From Pezicula radicicola (taxonomy: Eukaryota; Ascomycota; Leotiomycetes; Helotiales; Dermateaceae), in NCBI GenBank assembly GCA_003008705.1, contig PDUO01000006.1, forward strand, positions 1,373,295 through 1,437,294: 64,000 bases of DNA. Direction: 5' to 3'. The notes beneath the pieces are model-generated. The model did no database searches and had not been told where the DNA came from. It worked only from the letters and a program-made list of their open reading frames with translations. This document shows positions 1-12,200 of this stretch, piece by piece. Made by a program: the position numbers and the translations under genes. How positions within the stretch are numbered: position 1 is the stretch's first letter; each line of letters opens with the position of its first letter.

Positions 1-346
1 CCTCTCCATCTCAGTTGAGTTTTGCAGCAAACTCCTTATGTACAAGTACTAATCCATAAAACAAATTTGCGCGCGCGCTCTCAAAAGCAAAAACTAGGTA
101 AAACAAAAAGTATTGTACAAGTGATTCGCAGGTGATAAGCATAAGGACAAGAACACAAGGAAATGGCGTATAGGCTCGGTCGAGTTCGTTATATAAACAT
201 CATTCGTCAAACTATCAACAGTTAAAAAAGGATTTGATTGGTCGATCGGATGTTCTTCATGATTGAAGAGGTGTGTTTCGAGCTGGATTAGATTGCTCGG
301 TTGAATTCTGTGCATGAGTATGTTTTCGTGCGTTGATGAGAGGAAC
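1..346. other. Intergenic, 3' flank of laccase
   Basis: This stretch holds no supportable gene. It is the downstream flank of the laccase on the minus strand and should contain its 3' UTR and polyadenylation region. Apart from a short alternating GC run near position 70 nothing stands out. Confidence 0.5.
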
Positions 347-2158
347 TTAGATTCCAGAGTCGTCTTGAAGGTATACTTCGGTTGGAGTGTATTCATTCCA
401 GGCAGCGCATGTATCCATGAAGATAGCGGTATCGGTCATAGTAACTGAAATTTCGTCCTCGCTTTCGACGAATTGCATGGCAAGACCCTCAGATGCGTGC
501 CATGCGATGTGGCAATGCATGATCCAGGATCCAGGGTTGTCCTTCTTGAAAGCAATAGCGAGATATCCGTTTCCAGGGAGAGTTGCAACATCACGACGAG
601 GAGGGTTGATGAGATTGAGATCAGTGCTTTGGTCTATGTCCTCAAAGAGGCCAGTGTCTTGGCCTATAACCCAGAAGTCGTGACCGTGGAGATGGATTGG
701 GTGGTTGAGACCAATACCAGTGTTGTCTTGAATAACGTAAACGGTGAATTCTTCGCTGGAGGTAGTGGTGAGAGGAACGACGTTGTAGTCCGTTGGCCAG
801 ATGGACTCGTTGTTGAAGATCTTGAGGGTGGTTGGGTCGGCCCAATCAAGGTAGAGGGAGGAATCGTTGAGGGTCCATGTGAAGTAATCGCTAAATGCGA
901 AGCTAAGCGATTCTTCATTGACTTCACCAATGGTGCTGACGTTCATGGCGAGGTATGGAACAAGGCTAGCGAGGGGCTCATCACCACATGAAGTGCTCTT
1001 GGTGACAGTGGAGGTGGAGGTTGGGTCGGCTGTGGAAGATGAATCGTAGCGGATGATACCCGTAATGTCTGCAGCATTTCCGTTGGTTGAGCAAGCTGTT
1101 CCCCATCCTGAGCGGAGCCAGTAGTCACCGGATCCAGCATTGGCCTCGACAATGACATCGTATCTTTGACCCATGCTGATAAGAACGCTGTCAGTCTCAT
1201 AAGGAACAAGCGGGACAAGATCGTTGGCGATGACAGTGAGACTGTGGCCATCAATAGAAAATTGGAAGTGGCCGTCAACAGCGGCGTTGACAAGTCTAAT
1301 ACGGTATTTCTTTCCAGCCTCGAAAACAGCCTCGAATTTGGTTCCAGTACCGAGACAAGCAGCATCAGTACTGTCAGAACAGTCGTAAGTATTACTTCCG
1401 TTTATCAGACCGTTTTGTAACGTTGGTGGTCCTCCCAGTTTCGCTGTGTCCCAGAGCGCAAAGGCAGATTCATGGCCCCAATCCGAGATGATAATAGATC
1501 CAAGGTCCTCATCATAATCGGCAGTAGCAGGACCATTGATGATCATTGGTCCAAAGAGACCATCACCGTATTGGAGAGAGAAATGAGAATGGTACCAGGT
1601 AGATCCGTACTGAGTCGCTTGAAATCTGTAGGTAAGCGAGCCTCCCGGAGGAATTGGACACTGAGTAACACCGGGAACACCATCATATTCAACAGAGCCG
1701 AGTTGACGAATTCCGTGCCAATGGATAGCAGTACCGTTGTGCTCCATGTTGTTGGTAACATGAATAACAAGGTTGTCTCCCCAATCAGCAATGATTGCGG
1801 GTCCAGGAACTGTGCCATTGAAGTTCAAAGTGTAGCGCTCATATCCATCAGGAGAAAGAGTGGTGTTTTGAACTGAAAGCCAATACTCTGATTACTAGTT
1901 AGCGGGCGGCCGACCCAAGATAATGTGCGGCTTACCTCTAGTAACTCCAGTGTCAGGAGTAACCGAGTAATAGTCGGTGTCGATAGAGTAGTTACCCCAG
2001 CAAGAACGAGAAGTGGCAGTATTCTCACAAGACTCTCTAGGCAGGATCTCAGGAGCAACTGAATGCTTCGAGTGCAAATTGGAGTGAGAGTGTGCAGGAA
2101 TGAACGCTGCAGTGGCTTGGCAAGCGAGCGTAGCCAGAGAAACGAGTGTGGTCTTCAT
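347..2158 (-). CDS. Secreted ascomycete laccase (multicopper oxidase)
   Basis: The gene has two exons, 1936..2158 and 347..1887, with a 48-nt GT-AG intron that restores the T-R-E-Y-W reading typical of laccases; the product is 587 aa. It would oxidise phenols outside the cell using four coppers and O2. The N-terminus (MKTTLVSLATLACQATAA) is a signal peptide. The copper motifs are present in order: HWHG (about residue 130), WYHSH (about 173), HPIHLHGH (about 470) and HCHIAWH (about 532). The T1 axial position, ten residues after the ligand Cys, is Leu. The protein ends in DSGI, the C-terminal plug of asco-laccases (DSGL/I/V), seen directly. Length and motifs are normal and nothing suggests decay. 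The physiological substrate (melanin, lignin phenols, host phenolics) cannot be read from sequence. Confidence 0.95.
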
Positions 2159-5054
2159 GATGAATGTGGTTTTCCTAAAAAGGAAGAAACGAATGTGAGG
2201 CTCCGAAGAGAAGAACGAATGTGGTGATTAGGCGAGGATGTCCTGAAAGATGAGGATGAGGGTATTGAGAAGGTATAGCTGTTGTACTTATAGAAATCTC
2301 CAAAGGTTCCAAGATCGTATCCCCGATTGCCTCGTGCGCATCCCTCGTGTTCTCTGACCCCTTCTAACTCTAGCTTGTAAGCATATTCACATTAACTTTC
2401 CCTCCATTGCACAATATCGGAAGTTGGAAGTGAAGAAACCCCGTGCCTTGCAGGTGTATACGTACCACGATCTCCCTCGGCAGCGGCTGTGAGCAGTGAC
2501 CATTTGTGGATTTTCTCATGCAGTTAACCGTCGTGGAAACTGGTCCAGCGCAGAGGAAACACCCCCCCGTTAAAACTCCTGCTGCATTCCTCGCTCTGTG
2601 ATGAGTAGGGGTGTACATGGGATCATGGGACTAGTGCATGCGGCTCAAGCGCCTAAAAGGTCTGTGGGGTGTACCGGCCATGGCAAAGAGTAAGTTAGTG
2701 CCTATATCTGAAATATTATTAAGAGGGAAACAGGCTACTTGGACCCGCATAATATTGAAGTGATCTTCGGTAGGGTATATCGAATCTTTGGAGGGGCCAA
2801 GCCCTAAGTGAGAGCCACTCCGCATTGGGCGTTTGTGACAGGAGTACTTGGTACCTACGTTAGTGTCGTGCATCCACCATGGAAACAACATGTACGACTT
2901 GCGTGGCTATTCTACTACAGTTACTAGCTATGCACTAAAAGCATACATATGCACTCTCCTCAAATATACTTTCAGTTACATTCTAGCAAGAATCAGCTCA
3001 TGTACGCATATACTTTATTTCCCAAACACCAATTTTTCAAAATAAACGACGGACCCTTGACCGTCCAAAATTGTTGACAGGTTGGTGGGTAGATCAACCT
3101 ATCGGAAATTTTAGGTAAAGACATGGCCGAATCTAGATAATAGCCGCGAGGGGAAAGATAAGACGAACATAACAAATATCCTAGCGAGTAATATCAAAGT
3201 TTCACATGACGTTCGTGGTCAAGCTTCACAACTTCCCACCTGGGACATCCTAAGCTAACCCGTTGATACGGGGATCATAATGGATGTAATAAACTATATG
3301 CTTAATTACTTATTAAACATCTACCATTGGAGAAGTTCATCCGATGGGGTCACCGCGGCCTTGGGTGAGTACATAATTGCAGAATTATAGACGCAAATAT
3401 TGGCTAAACACGGGTTACTGTATTATTTAGACTTGCTCTGAACAAGTCTAGAAGTGTTTCACATATTTCTGACTCGAGGACAACTCCCCTTGACCTTGTC
3501 AAGGCTATCGGGTTATCGAAAAGGTTCAATATCAACAGGGCAGAGATCGATTGGTAAGTGTAATTTTTAAACTTTTCCACATTAGGCTCAGCTGTTCAAT
3601 TAAGAAAACTATCTCGTGCACTAACGGAGAATAAACCGTGTTCCCTCCTTAGTTCAGATACGGGATGCGACTCTCTGAATTCCGGACAAGATCCTACGAA
3701 GTTTGTTCCTGTTGACCCTTTTTTTTTTTTTTTTTTTTTGCTTTCTTGCTACAGTTGCATCCACTGGGTATGCATTGGTTGCATCTTATTGATGCCCCTG
3801 CATATAAGTGGCGCTTTTGTCCTCGTGTTGACCAGGGACATGACTAGAAATTTCTTGGTCTATCCAGGCTTGCTTGCAAATGACTTGTCGTTCTGAGGAT
3901 TGACAGGACCAAATGTGGTCGGAGCGACCTAAGCGAGATATCTTTTGGAAAAGGCTGACGACGACTTCTCGACTTCTACCCCACGTTGCTTCCACGGTCC
4001 CCAAAACCGCAACAACGGCCGCTAGGAATCTCAGAAATCGACAGGGGAGAGACGATTTTATTTTGAGATAGAGGCATGGTATCCCCGAGAAGATCATTTT
4101 TAAGCGTATCGCTTGGATCGTTCAATCGCAGCGATGACTGGAAAGAGACATCGGTGACCCACCCCCCACGCCTGACCTAAGGTTCCTGCCGAGACCTAAT
4201 TGCTGAACGCTCAGCGACGCAACGACGAAAACCACGAGCATTATTTCTTGGAAACCCCGAACCTGCATCGGCTAACATTCCAAGACTTTCGTAAGGTGCT
4301 GTATATGGAGATATCGGATTGCTGGCAAGAATATGACCGTCGTCGGTATTAATGCAAATCTCGGACCGTCTCGCATAACTCATCGTATATGTCGTATCGT
4401 ATGATCATTCTTGAGAATATCTTAGGAGGATTTCGAGAAGGGTACTTATACGGAGAGGCTCTGTGTAATGCTGTAGTGGTCTGAGTATCCAAGTGCCGGC
4501 CTTGGCGGAGATATGTCCCCGAGTCCCGTCAAATGCACGCTTTCAATTGACGACCAGTCAGTCACCTGACATGTGGAGGTTTGCCCACGGCCCAGCAGGT
4601 TCAATCGTTTGTGGTGCCTACGACTCGAAAGAATTTAGAGTTTCGCTATCGGCATCAATATTGTAGGAGTTTCACCAGTCAGTTGTGGCAGCGTAGTCGA
4701 AGGTATTCGTATCAATAACTTCAACATTGTCTTGATGTGGGAGAAGTGGTCTCTATATACATCTAACTCTTCGCTCTGACAGCATGTTTTTGAATCGTCT
4801 GATCACCTAAATGTCTCTTATTGTGAGTCGGATCCCCACTTATTGCGGCTATTGATTGCTCGATGTTGCAGAAAACCATCAACATGGTGTGCCATTTCCC
4901 ACATATCGTCAGATACTCGCAGAAAGACCACGGAAAGAACCGCCAGAACAGAAACCAGTCCCCAATTCCCCTCTGATATTTCCTTGTTTGGCAGCCAAAG
5001 CTGCATATGAGCACGTTTGAGGCGGAACCATGCTGACAATCTCTGCAATAGCAT
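2159..5054. other. Gene-poor intergenic region
   Basis: The first few hundred bases (2159 to about 2400) are the laccase promoter and 5' leader. The rest contains only short ORFs without recognisable domains or plausible splicing partners. The reading frame of the pseudogene to the right may run a little below 5055, but its similarity is lost there. Confidence 0.5.
3719..3739. repeat. Poly-T homopolymer
   Basis: About 21 consecutive T residues in non-coding DNA. It could be the poly(A) tail of an old retroposed sequence on the minus strand, but no flanking element was recognised, so it is simply recorded as a homopolymer. Confidence 0.8.
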
Positions 5055-6410
5055 CTCTCTCTTGCTGATAATAGCGACAACGTGCTCGACATGTCTCTCG
5101 AAAACGTCTTCTTCATACTGTGGGTTGAAACCGAGGATCGTTCGAGCGCGATCGCCTTTTATTCTCGTGCTGTTTCAATTGCATTAGCTAAATCCCATAC
5201 CCAAAAACAATTCCCATTGTTCGGCTCTCCAGGTAGACCCCTGGAGAGTAGTTCTCATAATAAGAAAGGATTGAAATATTACGAATTTCCGAGGAAGTAG
5301 AAGTAAACCATGTATGGGTAGTCATAGACTTACTTGCTTGCAAGAAGACTCGCTGTCTCTCGTTCGTTCCCAACATAAACAGTATCTGCAGCTTCTTTCA
5401 GTCCAATTTTCCACAACTTCGTCCGTATCGGCAATGCTTTGGGTTTTCAAGACTTTCCCGATGTTCTGAGCAATGCTTCGACTAGTCTAAAACCCATTCT
5501 CTGCGAAGTAGTAGCCATCTTTACCGTTGGGAATTGGTCTTGGTGTTACAGCTTCGACGAGGATATAGAATAGATGGCTCATATCTTCGATGTGAATTCG
5601 ATTCCAGATTCCTGTTCCCTTGTCAATGACAACGAATTAGAAGGAGAACGGGCGAGTGCTAGCTCGACAAGCATATCAACCTGGCCGATGCCAGCAGTGA
5701 ACAAGCCAGTTCCCACGCCAAAGATAAGTGGTGGGACAATGTAGGTCTTCACGCCTTCTTGTTCCCCAATACTGACGACGAGTTGATTCACCTTCCGGAT
5801 GGGACTGTAAGACTCAGGGTGGTTCTTCTCAGTCGTGTAGATGTCCTCGTCGATATCAGAATGGATGGAAGGATCCACGCGTTCCTTCGCAACAGGCTGG
5901 TCGCCCAACATGGAAACACCAGATGTCTGTCACAACCATTAGCACCACCATGAAAGAACCGTTATGGAGATGACGCGGCATGGGAAATCAAGCGCTCACA
6001 TGAATGTAGTGTACCTGCCTCCCAGTCTCTTTTCTCCTCGCACCAAACCCCTCAATACAAGCCCTCGCAGCCCCTTCGTGCCTTGCACTTGCAGCAGCAA
6101 CCACAACATCACTTAACGCTGCAACCCTCCTAATTTCCTCTGAATCATACAGGCTCTCAAACAAGATAGCATCCACCCCAACCTCCTTCAACTTCTGCGC
6201 CTGTTCATGCTTGCGCACTAATGCAGCCAGGTGAGACTTGTCAGTGTGGTACAAGAGTTCTGTGAGCACGGAGCCACCGCTGTTCGGGGAACAGTCAGAT
6301 TCCAATGTGCTCTTGCATCATATACCAACCATGGGAGATAATCGGTCTTGACCTCACATGTAGCCAGTCACGCCGAGCACGAGAATACGCGTTAAAGTTG
6401 TGGGTGGCAT
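5055..6410 (-). pseudogene. Decayed NAD(P)-binding epimerase/reductase-like gene
   Basis: The start is convincing: ATG at 6410, exon 6358..6410, intron 6280..6357, exon 6000..6279, intron 5927..5999, exon from 5926. Joined, these give a Rossmann fingerprint (GVTGYIGG), a T-S-G-V-S strand and a PPLIFGVGTGLF segment typical of fungal NAD-dependent epimerase/dehydratase or NmrA-like proteins. The frame then breaks near 5636..5650: D-K-G-T-G-I-W-N-R-I-H-I-E-D continues in another frame. A TAG follows at 5487..5489, and a second frame change lies near 5395..5402. Family-like sequence (T-I-L-G-F-N-P-Q-Y and a C-terminal helix) resumes after a likely intron at about 5175..5325. Three independent lesions argue for a pseudogene rather than one sequencing error. 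The lost substrate is unknown. Confidence 0.75.
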
Positions 6411-9280
6411 CCTTTTAGACTTTTAGCGCTATGATAAGCCGAAGGAGCCGAAGATTCGAGATTAAACTCCCTGTACATAGGCTTGACAGAATTGAGAAGA
6501 TTGTGGGAATGGGAGGAGCGGGTACTTTTGGTGCTGGCTCCGACCGTCACCGGCGTACCACCGTATGGCAGTCTGTGCCTTAACTGTCTTAAGATGGCAA
6601 AATAGAACTAAAGGATTCCACCAATTAAATATGACTTATTATGCATCTTAATAGTGGTGTACTTCGTAAGTTTGCCGACAGAACTAGTTCTCTCGGTTCC
6701 ATAACTTTTGCATCTTGTATCTGGTCTATGAATTAGAGTTTTCTTTGTAAATGGACTGATACTTACCTAAAGTTATCTCATCTTTTAAATTCGTAAGACT
6801 GGAAGCTGATTTATGTAATATTTGCAAAGAAGTACTGAAAATGAAATTCTAAAAGGGTAGATTCTCCAACCTCGCTAATCGGCACTAATGAACCCCGATA
6901 ATTTAAGTCTACATTTTGCCTATTCTCTGAGAATTGCACTTTATAGCTCTATCTTGCTAAATATACAAGTGAGTATATCAATGGTTCAAGGCAAAAAAAT
7001 TCCATTAATCGACATACTACTGCTTTGGTAGTTTCCACTCTTCACAAAGCTTACTACCAAAAGGATGAGAATGCACTTAAACAGTCCCTGAACTCCTGAA
7101 TCCACAGCGGCAGATGAGTAGGACTGTAGGTAAACCAGAAAACCGGAAAGTACCGAATAGTATCTATGAACATTTTTATGTACCGTACGTTCTGTACATG
7201 TACAGGTCGAAGTACCGAGTTCGGTGTTCGCACTGCTTGTAAGGCCGACCCAGGAGACTGGGTCAATATAGAGACGCTCGCCCGGGTTTACTCGCGGCCA
7301 AGAACAGTTCGGCGTTGTATGATTTTATTCATAATGTTGTGTTAAGTGATATGTGACAACTATTACGCTCGATTTAAAATTTACTTAATTTTTATAGTTT
7401 TCGTGTACTTAATTCCTTTGACTTGCTTTTGTAGTTAACAATATAGGAAGAAGAGAGTTTAATGTATAGATATTCGTTAGTTTGGTGGTTGCACCCCTTG
7501 TAGACCACTAGGACGTGCACGCCAAAACTTATACATTTTTAGTAGTAAAATTCTTGGGGTGTCGAATTCCTGTACCAAGTCGTAACTAACGAATTCAGGG
7601 ATACTTTATTGTCTGTTATACGAAATCTCAAGGTAAAAAGAATTTATAATTAGAAGTTAGGGATTTTATAGCTGAAAGAATTCCTCTAACCTTAAAGAAG
7701 CATTTAGTAATAGAGTTTACTCTAAAGTAAAATATTAGGTACTAAGGTTAATATAAAGTATAAGATAAGTCTATAATATTACCTTTAGTAGAATTCATCC
7801 TATCTTAAAAGATATAAGCTTAGCTTGTACTAGTGAATTAAAGAAATTAAGTTATATTCTCTACAAGAAATGATTAACTTAGATAGGTATTTACAGAGTA
7901 ATATAAAGTGTACAAATAGAATTGTATTATATGTAGAGTAAAGTAATCTCCGAAATAGGCCTATTTGTAGTAGATAGAGGAGGACGATTATATAGCTATT
8001 CTAATTTAATTCAACTAGAATTTAAGGGGATCAAGTAGTTAACTACATCCTTTAAGTAGTTACTACTTATAAATGTCTAGATATAAAAGGTATATTTACG
8101 TTGTTTTAATTTTATAAAGAGTATTTGATAAAATTCTCTAGTTTAAAGAAATATGTATATAGCTAATTGTATTTTTTAAGAAGACTTAGTAACAACAAAT
8201 AGGTCAACCCTCCTTTCCCCCCCTCTCCTAAGCGTTGCCATGTTGTAACAGTCGCTCAATATGACTAAAAACATTTGAACAGGTACAAGAGAACACATAT
8301 AAAACATTTTATTCATTTGCATTTCTCTCCAATTTCTAGATCGCCAGAACTCGTAGAAGTTGATCCTTCCAAACAATGCAGCTATTGACATCGAGGCTCG
8401 GGGAAAGATTTAGTGCGTCGAGGGAGTTCTACTTCTGTTTGAGCAGCACCGTATCATGACTAGAAAATTTCACAGCGGATATTTGGAAACAGTGAGCTTC
8501 AACTGACTTTTGAAATAAGGAAAGAAGGTGGTAAGGGATTGAAGATACTCGCTCTACATAGATCGCTTAATTTTATATTGTCATTCTGGGTTGGGATCAG
8601 AGACTTTGTATGCACATCGAGCAAATAGCATCACCTCTGCATCATATACTCACGTAAGGATTGAGGTAGGACGGCTAGTGTTGATTACTGCTCGATGGAT
8701 ATTGGTGTAATTTACGCGTGACCTGTTGTGTCACAGTCACGTGTATCATCCCTGCGGGGTGCTTTATTTAGCGCTCGACTGAACTTCGCGTGGTCGCGCA
8801 ACGCGACGTCTCTGTTCATACACAATATTCAAATCAGATCATTGTCAATCACGCTTACACTGCCTCGTAATACATTTCGTTCCTTACAATCTCAATGAGG
8901 CATCCCAGAATCCTTTTCAAAACTGAAAATGGAAGCCTGGGCTTGGAAGAGGCAACCTACAGGAGGCATGCGCAAGGCTTACGGCACTCTAGCCTATGAA
9001 CAGCCTGAAAAACAGCCCAGCTGAACTACTCCGCCCGGTCACCTTCAATTCCTTCTACCATTGTGTCACAAGGTAATACAGGCTTGACAAGGTAAGCTCT
9101 TACGGGAGAATGGCGAGGCTGACCACCACCATCGTTAAATGCATCGTATTTCAATGGCATAGACGATATCCTCCCTTTCATCATTCCGTGCTCCTCTTCA
9201 TAGCAGTATCTACAGTCCAGTGACTGCTACTGTTTCTAATGCTTCTCTAACGTTCCAAATTACCTTGCGGTTGTTACGCA
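6411..9280. other. Long intergenic stretch with AT-rich island
   Basis: No gene is supportable here. From about 7300 to 8180 the sequence is strongly AT-rich and full of short stops on both strands, as expected for an old RIP-mutated transposon, but no element class can be named. From about 8650 to 9280 composition returns to normal and should hold the promoter of the CorA-like gene, including a TTTATTTA-like AT box near 8762. Confidence 0.5.
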
Positions 9281-12200
9281 ATGGACACGACCTCAGGATT
9301 CGAGTGGTTAGCAGATCTGCAAAAATGTAAGCTCAGCCTTACCTTCCTCCCTTGGACCTGTCGCTGATTATCTGTCGTTAGCTCAAAGCTTCACAACGTG
9401 CGATCTGACGAAACCTGCAAAGTCCACTGACTTCGGTTCTGATGGGTATACTGCTTCGATAACTGACTGGCATGAGCTTTTGCAACTCACAGCTCCAGAT
9501 GAGACATGCGGCATCGCATTCGTAAGAGGGAAGTTTCCAAATATACCAGATGCTATCCTGGCGCGGGCACAGAGACGGGATGATACAGGTAGCAAAGGCA
9601 CGTTTGGGACTCGACTGCTACCACCTGTCGACGGCATAGGACTAGAACTGGGCGAAAGACGAGTACAAGGTCTGGTGAACCTTCGGTGGCCGTACACTCA
9701 ATATGAGCTGAAACGAAATGATGGTAATTGGGAATACGACAGGGGGGGTACTTATGAAGAGATCTCCTTCGTTAAGGATGGAATGGTCATACAGATCATA
9801 CGTATTAAATGGGGCAACGGAAGCTCACTCAGTGATTACGACTCAACTGATGCTCAGGAAAAAAAGGTTGTCGCCGTCCAGAGCGGTGGCATTGTTCATT
9901 TCGGTTGCCCGTGTTCGAATGGAGGCCCTCCCATTATGGATACCTTCAAGTTGAATTCAGATGACGGTGCAAGAATGAGCTGTTCCAGTGAACATTATCA
10001 AAAAAGACTCGAAATGCAGGTGTTTGTGAATGGGACTCGTCGGGACGTAGGTGCTCCGATGCAAGGCCTTAACTGCGACGAGATAGCTGGTATCGAAGTG
10101 GATACTTCCGCAACTCATCTTGTCGAGCTAACAATAGGAGACCCAGTAATAATCGTCTCAACCTACGCTTTGCGAGATGTGGATGACCCGGTTGTTGATG
10201 TTGCGATTGCCGATTTTGAGGGCATAGATGACTACTTAGGAATCTGTAGCAATTCAGTTAACATGACAGATCGACTATGGACTGCACTCTGCTCAACCAA
10301 TTACGAAGCAAGTGAAGCATGTAAGTAATACATATATTTGCTCTTATACCTTTGAAATACTGTTTTACGACTTTGAGCATGTCTGCTGGCCCTTATTCTT
10401 AGTCCTCGAAGAAAACATAGTGCTAATTTATTGAAGTGGAATTCTGCGTTATTGGAAGATGCGTAGAACAGATTCTTTGTGTCTCCTGTGTTCCACTCAC
10501 ATGCGGTGAAAATGATTCCCGGCGCTCGTCAGTAGATGGACATCATCTCAACCAGGCCACACCAGATACACGAGCCACGGAGTCCGAAATTGCTTTGATC
10601 TGCAATATCATGGCTTCACAACACGTAGATGTCCAAAGTGCCTTGTACGGTTTTCCCATTGACCTGGGTTTGAGCCCTTTCTGACAAATATTTAGCTTCC
10701 AGATTCGACTGCTTGCCAAAGTGCATGATTTCATTGCGACTAGGCACTTTGAGCCAGATCTCTTGGAGAGAATCAGACCTCTGGATGAAATCCGAGATAC
10801 CTATCTTGTCAAGCTCAGAGGCCATATTCGTTCGGCTCTTATCTGGCTAGTTAACACGGATCTTAAGCCTGGAAAGTTACTTCTGGCTCTACGGAGCCAT
10901 ACCAATAAGTTCGACGAATTTCAACAACCTTCAGCCAGACTGCACATGTGTGAAATGAACCGAGTAAATATGGACTTCGATCGGTCGTATAATCAAGCCT
11001 GTTTTGCAACCCTCGCCGTCTGGTATATCATGAAGCACTGCCCGCAAGCAATTACGGATGATTTTAAGTCCCGAATTGTTCTACCAAAACTAGACAAGGC
11101 ATATGAATCGGTTCAAAAGCGAGCATCACGTGACAAAGAGCCAACCCAGAAGAATGACGTTCTTCAATGGTTTCATCTCAGCTGTCTGATCTTGATCTGC
11201 TCTCAGCCTTTTGGAAAAATGAGCGACGGACAGGATGGGTTCATAGCTTCTGGGCTTGATCAGCACGACGTAATCAGGACACAGCAGAAATTCGAGAAAT
11301 ATGTAGCTCGCCTAAAGGCCAGTCATAGTGATATATACTCTATCGAGCACGAGGAATTGGATCGTCTTATTCTCCTCGGCGAAGAATTGGGTTTCGAAAC
11401 TCTGAAGACTGATTACACAGCGAGCTTAGCAGCAGCTCGAGCAGCGCAAACGCGAGCTAGGATTGCAGAGAGAAAGAGGACAACCAGATTTAATCCAGGA
11501 CCCAAAAGCTCAAAGGGGTCACGGTTAACTTCAAATGGACCTTGGGAGTTATTATGCTTGAATCATCTCAATCACCTCTTGGGCACGGACGAGTCCAACG
11601 TCAGAGCAAGTAGAGACAGGCTCTTTGAGTTTATGATGGCTGACTATTCTTTTATGACATCTTGGGATCGTTCAGACAGTGACATGGTTGGAAAGTGGTG
11701 GGACCTGGAACCGACGGCTGTTGTTTGCGCCGCTCTGCTAGATTTGAAGCTAGAAGGGAAACTAAAATCTGCTATCTCGGAAGCGGCTATGGAAGGCTTG
11801 ACTAGGTCCATCCATGATCCTCTAAATTCGTCTCCAACACAGGAACGAAACACAACCGCTCTTGAGGGGTCTTCGCAAGAGCTGTCCATCAAGGAAATAC
11901 TAATGCAGATGAAGCAGGCAAATGAGCAGGCTAGTCGAGATCATCTTGTGCAAATGAGACAATTGTTAGCCCAGGGTGAGATGGGAGTCAGCTTAGCCTT
12001 AAGGTTTTTTGATTGGATGGCATGCAAACCATCTTTCCCCATATTCCATCCCGTGTGTTTTCCCACCTTGCGTTACATACCCTGAAGCCTTCACTAACCT
12101 CGCTTAGAATTCGTGGTCTAACTCACTTGATGATACGCCTGAAGTTTACAAAGTACAACAAACAAAACATGTCCCATTACGCAAGGACATTCTGAGATAT

